From Deltaproteobacteria bacterium HGW-Deltaproteobacteria-13 (lineage in GTDB: Bacteria > Desulfobacterota > Syntrophia > Syntrophales > Smithellaceae), in assembly GCA_002840555.1 (NCBI GenBank), contig PHBJ01000011.1, positions 20,401 through 84,400 of the forward strand: a DNA stretch of 64,000 nucleotides, read 5' to 3'. This document shows positions 9,972 to 18,650 of this stretch, piece after piece. The notes under the pieces were generated by a model that was not told the DNA's origin, ran no database searches, and saw only the letters and a program-made list of their open reading frames with translations. A program made the position numbers and the translations under genes. The first letter of the stretch is position 1. Every line of letters begins with the position of its first letter.

Positions 9972-11687
9972 ATGAGAACCAGAGGACTATTGGTATCATT
10001 GCTGATTATTTGGATATTTGCGGTGATCTTTCTTAGCGGATGTGGAAAAAGTGATGATGCTCCGTTATCATCGGAAAAAGCGATTACCGAATATTCTCTG
10101 AACGGTATTGACGGAACGATCAATGAGACAGGCAAAACAATAGCGGTTACAGTGCCGTCATTAACAAATATTTATTCTCTGGTGGCAACATTCACAACAA
10201 CAGGCGCCGGCGTTAAAGTAGGAACAGCAGCACAGGCAAGCGGAGTAACGGCAAATAATTTTGTCTCTCCGCTGACCTATACGGTAACTGCGGCGGATGG
10301 ATCAACAACGACTTATACGGTTACCGTGACGGTCACCCGCGCCTGGCATCACCCCGCAAGTCTCTCCGACAACATCAGTCCCAATGGGCAAAATGCCATT
10401 CTTCCTACAATAGCGATAGACGGTGGCGGCAATCCCTTTACCGTGGAAAATAAACGTAATGTAGCCATGGATAATCAAGGCAATGCTATCATCGTCTGGA
10501 CGCAGTCTGACGGCGCCACTTCACAGATATTCAAAAGCGAATTCAGAGGAGGCGTTTGGCATCATCCTTCAGGTCTCGGCGACCACATCAGCATTAGCGG
10601 GCAGAATGCCGGATTACCTAAAGTGGCCATGGACGATAACGGCAATGCCATTATTGTCTGGGAGCAGTCTAACGGCGCCAATTCGCAGATATTTAAAAGT
10701 GAATACAGGAACGGGACCTGGACTAACCCGTTAAGCCTCGACGACAACATCAGTCCCGATGGGCAGGAAGCCTATTTCCCTCAGGTGGCGATGGATAATA
10801 ACGGCAACGCTTTAATTGTCTGGGCACAATCGAACGGAGCCAATTCGCAGATATTCAAAAGCGAGTACAGGAGTGGGACTTGGACTAACCCGTTAAGCCT
10901 CGACGACAACATCAGCCCCGATGGGCAGAATGCAGCTTTCCCCCAAGTGGCGATGGACGATAACGGCAATGCTATAATCGTCTGGTATCAATCTGACGGC
11001 GCCAATTCGCGGATATTTAAAAGCGAGTACAGGAGCGGTGCCTGGTCTTATCCAGACCTGACAGACGGCATCAGCCCCGCAGGGCAGAATGCCGGATTAC
11101 CTCAATTGGCCATGGGCAACAACGGCAATGCAATAATCGTCTGGATGCAATCTGACGGCGCTAATGTTCAGATATTTAAAAGCGAGTACAGGAATAGTTT
11201 CTGGATTAATCCGTCAGATCTCTCCGTCCACATCAGCCCCGACGGGCAGGATGCTTTCTTGCCGCAAGTGGCAATGGATCATAACGGCAATACTGTTATT
11301 GTCTGGTTCCAATCTGACGGCGCAAATTTACAGATATTCAAAAGCGAATATCGGAACCCGAGCAGAGTTTGGGTACATCCTTCAAGTCTCTCCGACAACA
11401 TCAGCCCCGATGGGCAGAACGCCGGTTTCCCTCAGGTGGATATCAACGACAGCGGCAATGCCATCATCGTTTGGACTCAATACGACGGCGCCACTGATCA
11501 GATCTTCAAAAGCGAGTACAAGAACGGAACATGGACTAATCCGTCAGGTCTTGCCGACAACATAAGTCCCGACGGGAGCCCGGCTATTTACCCTCAGGCG
11601 GCGATGGACGATAACGGCAATGCGATCATCATCTGGCAGCAGTCTGACAGCGCCAATTGGCAGATCTTCAAAAGCGAATACCGCTAA
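9972..11687 (+). CDS. Lipoprotein with DUF5018-like domain and eight-repeat beta-propeller-like region
   Basis: 571-residue lipoprotein: hydrophobic signal followed by the lipobox LSGC, so lipidated at about Cys24. Residues 35-120 form a module like DUF5018-type cadherin-like repeats, with ITEYSLNGIDGTINETG and LTYTVTAADGSTTTYTVTV. From about residue 125 to the end there are eight repeats of about 54 residues, each with ISPDGQNA, FPQVAMDDNGNAIIVW, QSDGAN and QIFKSEYR. Eight blades would make a closed beta-propeller or a solenoid exposed at the cell surface or periplasm; this is inference. Ligand unknown. It stands alone and is followed by a strong terminator. Confidence 0.75.
   Translation: MRTRGLLVSLLIIWIFAVIFLSGCGKSDDAPLSSEKAITEYSLNGIDGTINETGKTIAVTVPSLTNIYSLVATFTTTGAGVKVGTAAQASGVTANNFVSPLTYTVTAADGSTTTYTVTVTVTRAWHHPASLSDNISPNGQNAILPTIAIDGGGNPFTVENKRNVAMDNQGNAIIVWTQSDGATSQIFKSEFRGGVWHHPSGLGDHISISGQNAGLPKVAMDDNGNAIIVWEQSNGANSQIFKSEYRNGTWTNPLSLDDNISPDGQEAYFPQVAMDNNGNALIVWAQSNGANSQIFKSEYRSGTWTNPLSLDDNISPDGQNAAFPQVAMDDNGNAIIVWYQSDGANSRIFKSEYRSGAWSYPDLTDGISPAGQNAGLPQLAMGNNGNAIIVWMQSDGANVQIFKSEYRNSFWINPSDLSVHISPDGQDAFLPQVAMDHNGNTVIVWFQSDGANLQIFKSEYRNPSRVWVHPSSLSDNISPDGQNAGFPQVDINDSGNAIIVWTQYDGATDQIFKSEYKNGTWTNPSGLADNISPDGSPAIYPQAAMDDNGNAIIIWQQSDSANWQIFKSEYR
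10344..11685 (+). repeat. eight coding tandem repeats of about 162 bp
   Basis: Repeat starts (each at a TGG codon) fall at 10344, 10557, 10719, 10881, 11043, 11202, 11370 and 11532, so the unit is 162 bases with small changes of 3-6 bases. The first unit is 51 bases longer. Units 3 and 4 share long identical stretches, suggesting recent duplication or gene conversion. Confidence 0.9.
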
Positions 11688-11705
11688 GCAGCAATACTTT
11701 TTACC

Positions 11706-11741
11706 CGGGCAGGAGATAATAATTTCCTGCCCGTTTTTTTT
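11706..11741 (+). terminator. Rho-independent terminator after the repeat lipoprotein
   Basis: Stem CGGGCAGGA (11706-11714) with TCCTGCCCG (11725-11733), ten-base loop, followed by eight T (11734-11741). Confidence 0.9.
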
Positions 11742-11895
11742 CATTGAAGTTTTCCTTAATTTAACGTAACTGGTTTTTCAATAAGATTGAAGTAAGTCAT
11801 GATCCGAAAAAAGGGGAGGCCGTTTAGCTTGCAGTTTCCATTGTTTTTTCGGGGCATAAAAAAATAAAACCCCAATATACACAAGGAGATTAATC

Positions 11896-12246
11896 ATGAA
11901 TAACGCAAGCGGAACAAAAATAACGGATATTAAAATAGATCCCAACAATCTTTACAGGGAAGAATCCTTCACCGATCTGACTTTTGCCACTATCAGACGC
12001 CTGACGCCCGTCAAGATTGACGGTTCGGTCGACGAAAGCAGGGAAGCTATTTTCACCGGCATGACCCAGCTCATGTCGCCCAATGGCCCGATTCCCGTTC
12101 AATGTCTTATTGAAGGCGTAAAAAACTTAAGTGAAGCCGCCGCCAAGCTGCCGGAAGCGATTGAAAAAACCGTTCAGGCGATGATTGCCGAGGCGGAGGA
12201 AATGAGACGTCAGGAAGCTTCGAAAATAGTTATTCCCGGGCAATAG
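11896..12246 (+). CDS. Conserved hypothetical cytoplasmic protein
   Basis: 116 residues, no signal peptide or membrane segment. The middle reads FTDLTFATIRRLTPV, then FTGMTQLMSPNGPIPV, followed by a long helix rich in Glu and Ala and the end KIVIPGQ. I have seen similar short proteins in deltaproteobacteria and related groups annotated only as cytoplasmic protein; no function is known to me. A consensus AAGGAG lies 7 bases before the ATG, and codon use fits the neighbours, so it is very probably real and well translated. Confidence 0.75.
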   Translation: MNNASGTKITDIKIDPNNLYREESFTDLTFATIRRLTPVKIDGSVDESREAIFTGMTQLMSPNGPIPVQCLIEGVKNLSEAAAKLPEAIEKTVQAMIAEAEEMRRQEASKIVIPGQ

Positions 12247-12362
12247 GAAGTGAGGGGAAGCCGTCCTTCATTTTCGTTATATTGATAAAGAGATTCCCGA
12301 TTGACCCTGAATAGATTACTGTAGAAGCGCCATCAAATGGAAATAATCTAGGATAACGAATA

Positions 12363-13217
12363 ATGGATTATTCTTCATACGCTGCCCAGTCAACGAGTGT
12401 GAAAGAATACATGTTGGAAGTTTCAGACGGGGTTTCTGTCAAGATAATTGAGTTCACTCCAAAAAATGTCTCTCCTGAGAAACCCGTTATTCTTTTTGTG
12501 GCCGGATGGATTTCATTGATTTCGGGATGGAAAGACGTGCTGAAAGTTCTGACGTCAGAGCACAGGATTATTTACCTGGAATCAAGGGAAAAACATTCAT
12601 CAAAAGTTCCTGATGTCAGAAAAGTAAGTTTCTCCATGGAACGTCTTAAACTGGATATCGGCGAGATGATCAAAAAAGACATCTCGCCGTCTGAAAAGTT
12701 TATTCTCGCAGGCAGTTCTCTGGGCGCTTCCGCCATTCTGGAATATTGCAGATCGGAAGGCAGAAAACCGCAATACGCCGTGTTGATCGCGCCCAATACC
12801 GAATTCAGATTCCCCAAGGTACTGGGATCAATCATTCCGGCCATTCATCCGTCGCTCTACCTGAGTGTGAAGCCTCTGATAAAATGGTATCTAAAAAACT
12901 TCCGGCTGGATAAAAAAGATTGCAAGGAACAGATCGAAAAATATGAAAACACGCTGGATTGTGCAGATCCTTACAAACTGAAGGCTAACGCGCTTGCGAT
13001 CAAGAATTACTCGATCTGGGAAAATCCCGACAGCGTCGACATTCCGTGTCTTATTATAGGTGCTACCAAGGACACACTCCATGACGCCGACAACATCAAG
13101 CGTCTTTTAAAGGTAGTCACTAAATCTACTTATATAGAACTGGAAAGCAATATGGAAACGCACAGCGAAAAAGCCGGGCATATTATTGCTCAATACATTC
13201 AGGGTATTCAGGATTAA
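12363..13217 (+). CDS. Alpha/beta-hydrolase family protein
   Basis: 284-residue soluble hydrolase of the alpha/beta fold. It has the oxyanion-loop strand VILFVAGWISLISGW, a nucleophile elbow AGSSLGAS, an acidic residue in IIGATKDTLHDAD and a late histidine in METHSEKAGH that could complete the triad. Substrate cannot be told from sequence; the class covers esterases, thioesterases and lipases. GGATAACG precedes the ATG. It follows the small conserved gene by about 115 bases on the same strand and is followed convergently by a rubredoxin-like gene. Confidence 0.75.
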   Translation: MDYSSYAAQSTSVKEYMLEVSDGVSVKIIEFTPKNVSPEKPVILFVAGWISLISGWKDVLKVLTSEHRIIYLESREKHSSKVPDVRKVSFSMERLKLDIGEMIKKDISPSEKFILAGSSLGASAILEYCRSEGRKPQYAVLIAPNTEFRFPKVLGSIIPAIHPSLYLSVKPLIKWYLKNFRLDKKDCKEQIEKYENTLDCADPYKLKANALAIKNYSIWENPDSVDIPCLIIGATKDTLHDADNIKRLLKVVTKSTYIELESNMETHSEKAGHIIAQYIQGIQD

Positions 13218-13226
13218 TTTAAGATC

Positions 13227-13409
13227 TTACTTCAGCCGTTTATCCATGCCCGTAAAACCGCAATCGGGCTGGTAGCAGGTCACATTTAGAAATTCACATT
13301 TCTGATTGCAGACCGGGCAAACTTCAGGCGGCTTAATTTCCACGATTGTGTTGCCGCAATTACTGCATTTCCAGGTATTTTCGGGAATTGATGTCTTATT
13401 GTCCGTCAT
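13227..13409 (-). CDS. Small rubredoxin-like zinc/iron-binding protein
   Basis: 60-residue protein with WKCSNCGNTI and EVCPVCNQKCEF, the two Cys-x2-Cys knuckles of a rubredoxin or rubrerythrin C-terminal domain, plus a further pair in CYQPDCG. It could carry one iron for electron transfer in oxygen or peroxide defence, or be a structural zinc ribbon. The ATG has AAGGAG 11 bases upstream. It is convergent with the alpha/beta-hydrolase gene and divergent from queF. Confidence 0.75.
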   Translation of the reverse strand: MTDNKTSIPENTWKCSNCGNTIVEIKPPEVCPVCNQKCEFLNVTCYQPDCGFTGMDKRLK

Positions 13410-13554
13410 TACCGTATTTTCTCCTTATTTGATTTTTTTATCAATCCAACGCAAAAACAGCAGGATTAATATTTTTCGTTTCCTAAATGATTGTTCTTGA
13501 TATTATACCCTACTTTCGGTAAACGAATATATTATTTTTATTCGGGGTAAAGCG

Positions 13555-13968
13555 ATGCCGAAAAACACAAAAATAAACGATCTGGCAGGTTTAACGCTGC
13601 TGGGAAAACCGGCAAAACCGGTGCGTAAGCTCGAGACATTTCCCAACCACAACAACAGCCGCGATTATGTAGTTACCCTGCAGACCGAAGAATTTACCTG
13701 CGTCTGTCCCAAGACAGGCCAGCCTGATTTTGCCAAAATAAAAATTCAATACATACCGGATAAGAAAATTATCGAATCCAAATCGCTGAAATTGTACTTG
13801 TGGTCCTTCCGCGATGAAGGCGTTTTTCACGAACACGTCACGAATATAATTCTCGATGACCTGGTCGCGGCGCTTAAGCCTCGCTGGTGCAAGGTCAGCG
13901 CGGATTTTGCCGTGCGCGGCGGCATTGGAATAACAGTTGAAGCGGAACATCCGGACAAAAGAAAATAA
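13555..13968 (+). CDS. queF: NADPH-dependent 7-cyano-7-deazaguanine reductase
   Basis: Reduces preQ0 to preQ1 in queuosine synthesis for tRNA. At 137 residues it is the short single-domain (type I, Bacillus-like) form. The catalytic cysteine lies in FTCVCPKTGQPDFA and the family substrate motif reads ESKSLKLYLWSFR, followed by FHEHVTN. No other queuosine gene is nearby. Enzyme assignment is firm from these motifs. Confidence 0.93.
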   Translation: MPKNTKINDLAGLTLLGKPAKPVRKLETFPNHNNSRDYVVTLQTEEFTCVCPKTGQPDFAKIKIQYIPDKKIIESKSLKLYLWSFRDEGVFHEHVTNIILDDLVAALKPRWCKVSADFAVRGGIGITVEAEHPDKRK

Positions 13969-14380
13969 GTTAGATAAATCAAATCTTTAATTTATTGTAA
14001 AACTCAAATCTTAATGAGACCCAGGTTTTAGAAACATAGCGCACTGAAACTTGCAAACCGTAATGAGGCTCAAACTTTTAAAAGCGAAGCTCATTAAAGT
14101 TTGATAGTCGAATTATCCCATAGTCAAAGAATATCGAAAATTATCCCGCGTGCATAGCTTATCTAACAATCCTGCAAAGCCAAAGGCATGATCCTCTGGA
14201 TTTTGTTTGAGAATCGCAGCCAAAGCCTGCTTTGGGGTTCAGACCTGTGATTTGTGCTTTTTGCGTCACAATTCCTTTGACACGTTAGGCCAATCTACGT
14301 ATACTCCCGCAACAAATTTGTTCTCAATAGAATACATAAATGTATAAAAATAAATCAATGGGAAACTGAGAGGTTCAACT
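13969..14380. other. carB upstream region with hairpins and promoter
   Basis: No gene seen in 412 bases. It has an imperfect inverted repeat around 14061-14105 (AATGAGGCTCAAACTTT with AGCTCATT and AAAGTTTGA) and a perfect hairpin CCAAAG-cctg-CTTTGG at 14220-14235. A consensus promoter follows at 14277-14305. The hairpins lie before that promoter, so they are not part of its transcript; they could belong to the end of queF mRNA. Confidence 0.5.
14277..14305 (+). promoter_or_regulatory. sigma-70 promoter for carB
   Basis: Perfect TTGACA (14277-14282), a 17-base spacer and TATACT (14300-14305), giving a leader of about 70 bases before the carB ATG. Confidence 0.75.
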
Positions 14381-17300
14381 ATGGGAAAACGAACAGATAT
14401 AAAAAAAGTTTTGATTATCGGCTCGGGGCCTATCGTTATCGGACAGGCGTGTGAATTTGATTATTCGGGAACTCAGGCCTGCAAGGCGCTGCGTAAACTG
14501 GGCTACCAAATAGTGCTGGTAAATTCCAATCCGGCAACGATTATGACCGATCCGGGAATGGCCGATGTCACCTATATCGAGCCTCTTAATTTACAGACAT
14601 TGACCGAAATTATCGAAAATGAAAAACCGGACGCTATCCTCCCCAATCTCGGCGGGCAGACAGGACTCAATCTCACCTCGGAACTTTACAAAAAAGGCGT
14701 TTTAGAAAAGCACGGGGTAAAGGTCATCGGCGTTCAGGTTGACGCCATCGAGCGCGGCGAAGACAGAATCGCTTTCAAAGAAACGATGAACAAGCTCGGC
14801 ATCGAAATGCCCGCAAGCTCGCCGGCCACTTCCGTGGAAGAAGCGGAAAAGATTGCCGGGAAAATGGGCTACCCCGTTGTCATCCGGCCGGCCTATACGA
14901 TGGGCGGCACCGGCGGCGGCATTGTTTATAATCTGGAAGAGCTGCGCGTCATCGCCAGCCGCGGCATTTCGGCCAGCCTCATCGGCCAGATCCTGATTGA
15001 AGAGTCGGTTATCGGATGGGAAGAGCTGGAACTGGAAGTCGTCCGCGACGCGAAAAACCAGATGATTACCGTCTGCTTTATCGAAAATGTTGACGCGATG
15101 GGCGTGCACACCGGCGATTCCTACTGCACCGCGCCCATGCTGACCATTTCCCCCGAACTGCAGAAACGCCTTCAGAAATATTCTTATGATATCGTGGAAG
15201 CGATACAGGTTATCGGCGGCACTAACGTGCAGTTCGCGCATGATCCAAAAACCGATCGCGTGGTAGTTATTGAAATTAATCCGCGTACGTCGCGCTCTTC
15301 GGCGCTGGCATCGAAAGCCACCGGTTTCCCCATAGCGCTCATTTCCTCCATTCTCGCCTCCGGCGTGACAATGGATGAAATTCCTTACTGGCGCGACGGA
15401 TCTCTGGAAAAATACACACCGTCCGGGGACTACGTTGTCGTGAAATTCTCGCGCTGGGATTTTGAAAAATTCCCCGGAGCGCAAGACAAGCTGGGCACGC
15501 AGATGCGTGCCGTCGGCGAAGTTATGAGCATCGGCAAAAATTACAAGGAAGCTTTTCAAAAATCCATCCGCTCTCTGGAGAAAAAACGTTACGGACTGGG
15601 CTTTGTCAAAGACTTCAACACAAAATCGCTTGACGAATTGATGGAGATGCTTTCCGAGCCTTCCAGCGAACGGCAATTCATTATGTATGAAGCTCTGCGC
15701 AAGGGAGCGGCGGTGGATACACTTTGCGCCAAAACTTATATTAAGAAATTTTTTATCGGACAGATGAAGGAACTGGTCGAGCTGGAAGAAAAAATTCTCC
15801 AGTACAAGAACAAGAAGCTGCCTGATGATTTACTGATTCAAGCGAAAAAGGACGGTTTCGCTGATAGATATCTGGCGCAGATTCTGGACAAGAAAGAAGA
15901 AGATATCCGCAAACAGCGCCTTGCCTTGGGAATCACTGAAGCCTGGGAAGCCGTGCCGGTCAGCGGCGTAGAAAACGCGGCGTATTATTTTTCCACCTAC
16001 AACGCGCCCGATACGGTTTCCGTAACCTCCAACCGCAAGATTATGGTTCTGGGCGGCGGCCCCAACCGCATCGGACAGGGAATCGAATTTGATTACTGCT
16101 GTGTGCACGCGGCCTTTGCCCTGCGCGATGAGGGAATCGAATCCATCATGGTCAACTGCAACCCCGAAACCGTTTCCACGGATTATGACACATCCAACAA
16201 ACTTTATTTCGAGCCGCTCACCGTGGAAGATGTTTTGAGCATTTACGAAAAGGAAAAACCCGAGGGCGTCATCGTCCAGTTCGGCGGCCAGACTCCGCTG
16301 AATATCGCGGCGGATCTCGCCAGGGCGGGCGTGAAAATAATCGGCACATCGCCGGAAACGATTGATCTGGCTGAAGACCGCGACCGTTTCCGTAAGATGA
16401 TGGACAAACTGGGCATCCCCATGCCCAAATCCGGCATGGCCAGCAATCTGGAACAGGCGCTCAAAATCGCCAACGGAATCGGTTATCCGCTGATGGTTCG
16501 ACCTTCTTACGTGTTGGGCGGACGAGGCATGGAAGTCGTGCACGACGAAGAAATGCTCAAACGCTACGTCAACGCGGCAGTCGGCGTCACGCCGGACCGG
16601 CCGATTCTGATTGACAAGTTCCTGGAAAACGCCATCGAAGCCGAAGCCGACGCCATCTCCGACGGCACGGACGCCTTTGTCCCGGCGGTGATGGAACACA
16701 TCGAGCTTGCCGGTGTTCATTCCGGCGATTCCGCCTGCGTCATTCCGCCGGTCAGCATTCCGCTGCGCCACATTGAGACAATCAATGAATACACGAAAAA
16801 AATCGCCGTGGAATTCGGCGTAGTCGGATTAATGAATATTCAGTACGCCATCGCCAATGATGTCGTTTACATTCTGGAAGCCAATCCCCGCGCGTCACGG
16901 ACGGTGCCGCTGGTCTCCAAGGTCTGCAATATTTCCATGGCGCGCCTGGCTACGCAAATCATGCTGGGCAAGAAGCTTAAGGATTTAAAATTAAAAAATA
17001 AAACGTTTCATCATTTCGGCGTGAAGGAAGCTGTGTTCCCCTTCAACATGTATCCCGAAGTGGATCCGGTTTTAGGGCCGGAAATGCGCTCAACCGGTGA
17101 AGTTCTGGGACTTGCTGATTCCTTCGGCCTGGCTTATTACAAGGCGCAGGAAGCCACCCAGCAGAATCTTCCTTCGGAAGGCACGGTTCTAATTACCGTG
17201 GAAGAAAAGGATAAAGACGGCGTTCTGGAAGCGGCGCGCGCGTTCAAGAAAATCGGCTTTAAGATCAGAGCATCGGAAGGCACTTACAAATTTCTGAAAG

Positions 17301-17581
17301 AAAACGGAATAGCCGCTGAAAAAATATTAAAGATGCACGAGGGCAGACCCAACATTGTTGACGCCATCAAAAACGGCGAGATTCAACTGGTGATCAACAC
17401 CCCGGCAGGACGCCTCAGCAAATATGACGATTCCTACATCCGCAAAGCGGCGATCAAATATAAAATACCTTATATCACCACAATCGCAGCGGCCGTCGCC
17501 GCAGTGAAGGGCATCGCCGCTTTCCAACAGGGACATGGGCGGGCAAAATCTCTGCAAAGCTACCACGCGGAGATCAAGTAA
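14381..17581 (+). CDS. carB: Carbamoyl-phosphate synthase large subunit
   Basis: Makes carbamoyl phosphate from bicarbonate, ATP and ammonia passed from the small subunit, feeding pyrimidines and arginine. The 1,066-residue protein has two homologous ATP-grasp halves: the first opens with IIGSGPIVIGQACEFDYSG and has GGTGGGIVYN; the second opens with VLGGGPNRIGQGIEFDYC. An MGS-like allosteric domain closes the protein. Length and motifs are normal. GAGAGG precedes the ATG. The small subunit gene carA is not in this window, so the two are not in the usual carAB operon here. Confidence 0.98.
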   Translation: MGKRTDIKKVLIIGSGPIVIGQACEFDYSGTQACKALRKLGYQIVLVNSNPATIMTDPGMADVTYIEPLNLQTLTEIIENEKPDAILPNLGGQTGLNLTSELYKKGVLEKHGVKVIGVQVDAIERGEDRIAFKETMNKLGIEMPASSPATSVEEAEKIAGKMGYPVVIRPAYTMGGTGGGIVYNLEELRVIASRGISASLIGQILIEESVIGWEELELEVVRDAKNQMITVCFIENVDAMGVHTGDSYCTAPMLTISPELQKRLQKYSYDIVEAIQVIGGTNVQFAHDPKTDRVVVIEINPRTSRSSALASKATGFPIALISSILASGVTMDEIPYWRDGSLEKYTPSGDYVVVKFSRWDFEKFPGAQDKLGTQMRAVGEVMSIGKNYKEAFQKSIRSLEKKRYGLGFVKDFNTKSLDELMEMLSEPSSERQFIMYEALRKGAAVDTLCAKTYIKKFFIGQMKELVELEEKILQYKNKKLPDDLLIQAKKDGFADRYLAQILDKKEEDIRKQRLALGITEAWEAVPVSGVENAAYYFSTYNAPDTVSVTSNRKIMVLGGGPNRIGQGIEFDYCCVHAAFALRDEGIESIMVNCNPETVSTDYDTSNKLYFEPLTVEDVLSIYEKEKPEGVIVQFGGQTPLNIAADLARAGVKIIGTSPETIDLAEDRDRFRKMMDKLGIPMPKSGMASNLEQALKIANGIGYPLMVRPSYVLGGRGMEVVHDEEMLKRYVNAAVGVTPDRPILIDKFLENAIEAEADAISDGTDAFVPAVMEHIELAGVHSGDSACVIPPVSIPLRHIETINEYTKKIAVEFGVVGLMNIQYAIANDVVYILEANPRASRTVPLVSKVCNISMARLATQIMLGKKLKDLKLKNKTFHHFGVKEAVFPFNMYPEVDPVLGPEMRSTGEVLGLADSFGLAYYKAQEATQQNLPSEGTVLITVEEKDKDGVLEAARAFKKIGFKIRASEGTYKFLKENGIAAEKILKMHEGRPNIVDAIKNGEIQLVINTPAGRLSKYDDSYIRKAAIKYKIPYITTIAAAVAAVKGIAAFQQGHGRAKSLQSYHAEIK

Positions 17582-17584
17582 AAA

Positions 17585-17836
17585 CTACTCCATTGGATTC
17601 CCCGGTTGATCCGGGGAGTCCAATCTCGGAACTGCCTGTGCGATCTGGACAGGGATCGGAGCAGCAGGCACGTTCGTGGTGGGGATTATCTTCTCCAAAG
17701 ATCCGGCAACCCTGTTTCGCATAGCATCAGTAACATTAATCATTCGGGCATTATCGGGCTGAAACTGTCTCACACCTGAGGATAAAGAATATCCAGAATA
17801 TCCTGCGCCCCGGTTGATTTTTTCATTTCGAAACAT
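17585..17836 (-). CDS. Doubtful small ORF downstream of carB
   Basis: 83-codon open frame with no ribosome-binding site before its ATG. Its 3' end runs through a palindromic repeat that also occurs at 22.6 kb. The predicted product is Pro- and Ala-rich in its second half, with no signal peptide or known domain. It could be a short unknown protein, but chance is as likely. The remainder of 17582-18003 shows no other gene. Confidence 0.2.
   Translation of the reverse strand: MFRNEKINRGAGYSGYSLSSGVRQFQPDNARMINVTDAMRNRVAGSLEKIIPTTNVPAAPIPVQIAQAVPRLDSPDQPGNPME
17592..17624. repeat. palindromic repeat, copy 1
   Basis: Arms ATTGGATTCCCCGG (17592-17605) and CCGGGGAGTCCAAT (17611-17624) with a five-base loop and one wobble pair. 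The core matches a second copy near 22.6 kb. It lies 10 bases after the carB stop and may act as a transcript end, though no T-run follows. Confidence 0.75.
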
Positions 17837-18003
17837 TAATTTAATTTATAAAAACAATATACAATTGCTTTATTTTTAAATTAAACACTAATGTGAGGTA
17901 AAAACGTCTCTTGGTTTGGCCATATATATTTGAAAAATAAAGCCCATTTAGCCGATCGCTACGCACCGGATAATTTTTTCCAATGAAAAGAAAGGAGAAA
18001 AAA

Positions 18004-18390
18004 ATGAAATATTATTTCAGTACCACAATGGCTGTCCCGTTTGATGACGCGATCATCAAAGTAGTTGATGAATTGAAGAAAGAAGGTTTCGGCGTTTTGA
18101 CCGACATCGATGTTAAAGCGACATTAAAGAATAAATTGGACGTTGATTTTCGCAAATATCGAATATTGGGAGCATGTAACCCTCTGTTTGCCTTCAAAGC
18201 ATTGCAAATTGAAAACAAAGTAGGAACAATGCTTCCGTGCAATGTCGTTGTTCAGGAAATTGACGGCGGAAAAGTTGAGGTTTCCGCCATAGATCCGGCT
18301 GCCTCAATGCAAGCGATTGGCAATGAAGAGTTGCGAGCCATCGGAAACCAGGTACAAGCAAAACTCCAAAAAGTTATCGACAGCCTCTAA
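18004..18390 (+). CDS. DUF302 family protein
   Basis: 128-residue soluble protein of the DUF302 family, recognised from GFGVLTDIDV, the short FRKYRILGACNP segment and the later VGTMLPCNVVV. The family is thought to bind small ligands or metals, but its role is unproven. I chose the second ATG (18004) because AAGGAG lies 6 bases before it; the upstream in-frame ATG at 17983 spans that same site. It appears to be transcribed alone. Confidence 0.88.
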   Translation: MKYYFSTTMAVPFDDAIIKVVDELKKEGFGVLTDIDVKATLKNKLDVDFRKYRILGACNPLFAFKALQIENKVGTMLPCNVVVQEIDGGKVEVSAIDPAASMQAIGNEELRAIGNQVQAKLQKVIDSL

Positions 18391-18650
18391 GAGACATAGA
18401 GCCGGACACGGTAACTGACTGTCATGCTTGCCTTTTGCTGCGGCAAGACAGTGCAATAAGTGCCGAGGAGAAGGCGGGAAGCAACCGCACATGACGCTAT
18501 TCGCCTGCTGAAATGTTCTTCTATTTTAATTTTCAGGGATATTTTTTATTTACACATTTAATGAAACGAAGTAAAATCGCGCAGACATTTCAAAAAAGCC
18601 ATTTGGATATATAAATCTGAACCGTTAGCTTGCAACGAGGAAAGACAATT

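Noticed and set aside
10344..11685. Regular repeats considered as CRISPR or satellite DNA
   Set aside because: They are in frame, 162 bases long without spacers, and encode a lipoprotein repeat domain.
14161..14240. GCAAAGCC segment resembling part of a cyclic-di-GMP riboswitch
   Set aside because: No GNRA hairpin or matching 3' half, and the carB promoter lies downstream of it.
14702..16771. Long minus-strand open frames (324 and 313 codons) opposite carB
   Set aside because: They mirror the codon pattern of carB, encode His/Arg-rich sequence with no known domain and have no ribosome-binding sites.
18421..18500. CCGAGGAG segment and hairpin resembling part of an SAH riboswitch
   Set aside because: The pairing partner (a GCTCGG-like block) and the rest of the consensus are absent, and the next gene is an E1 subunit, not methionine-cycle.
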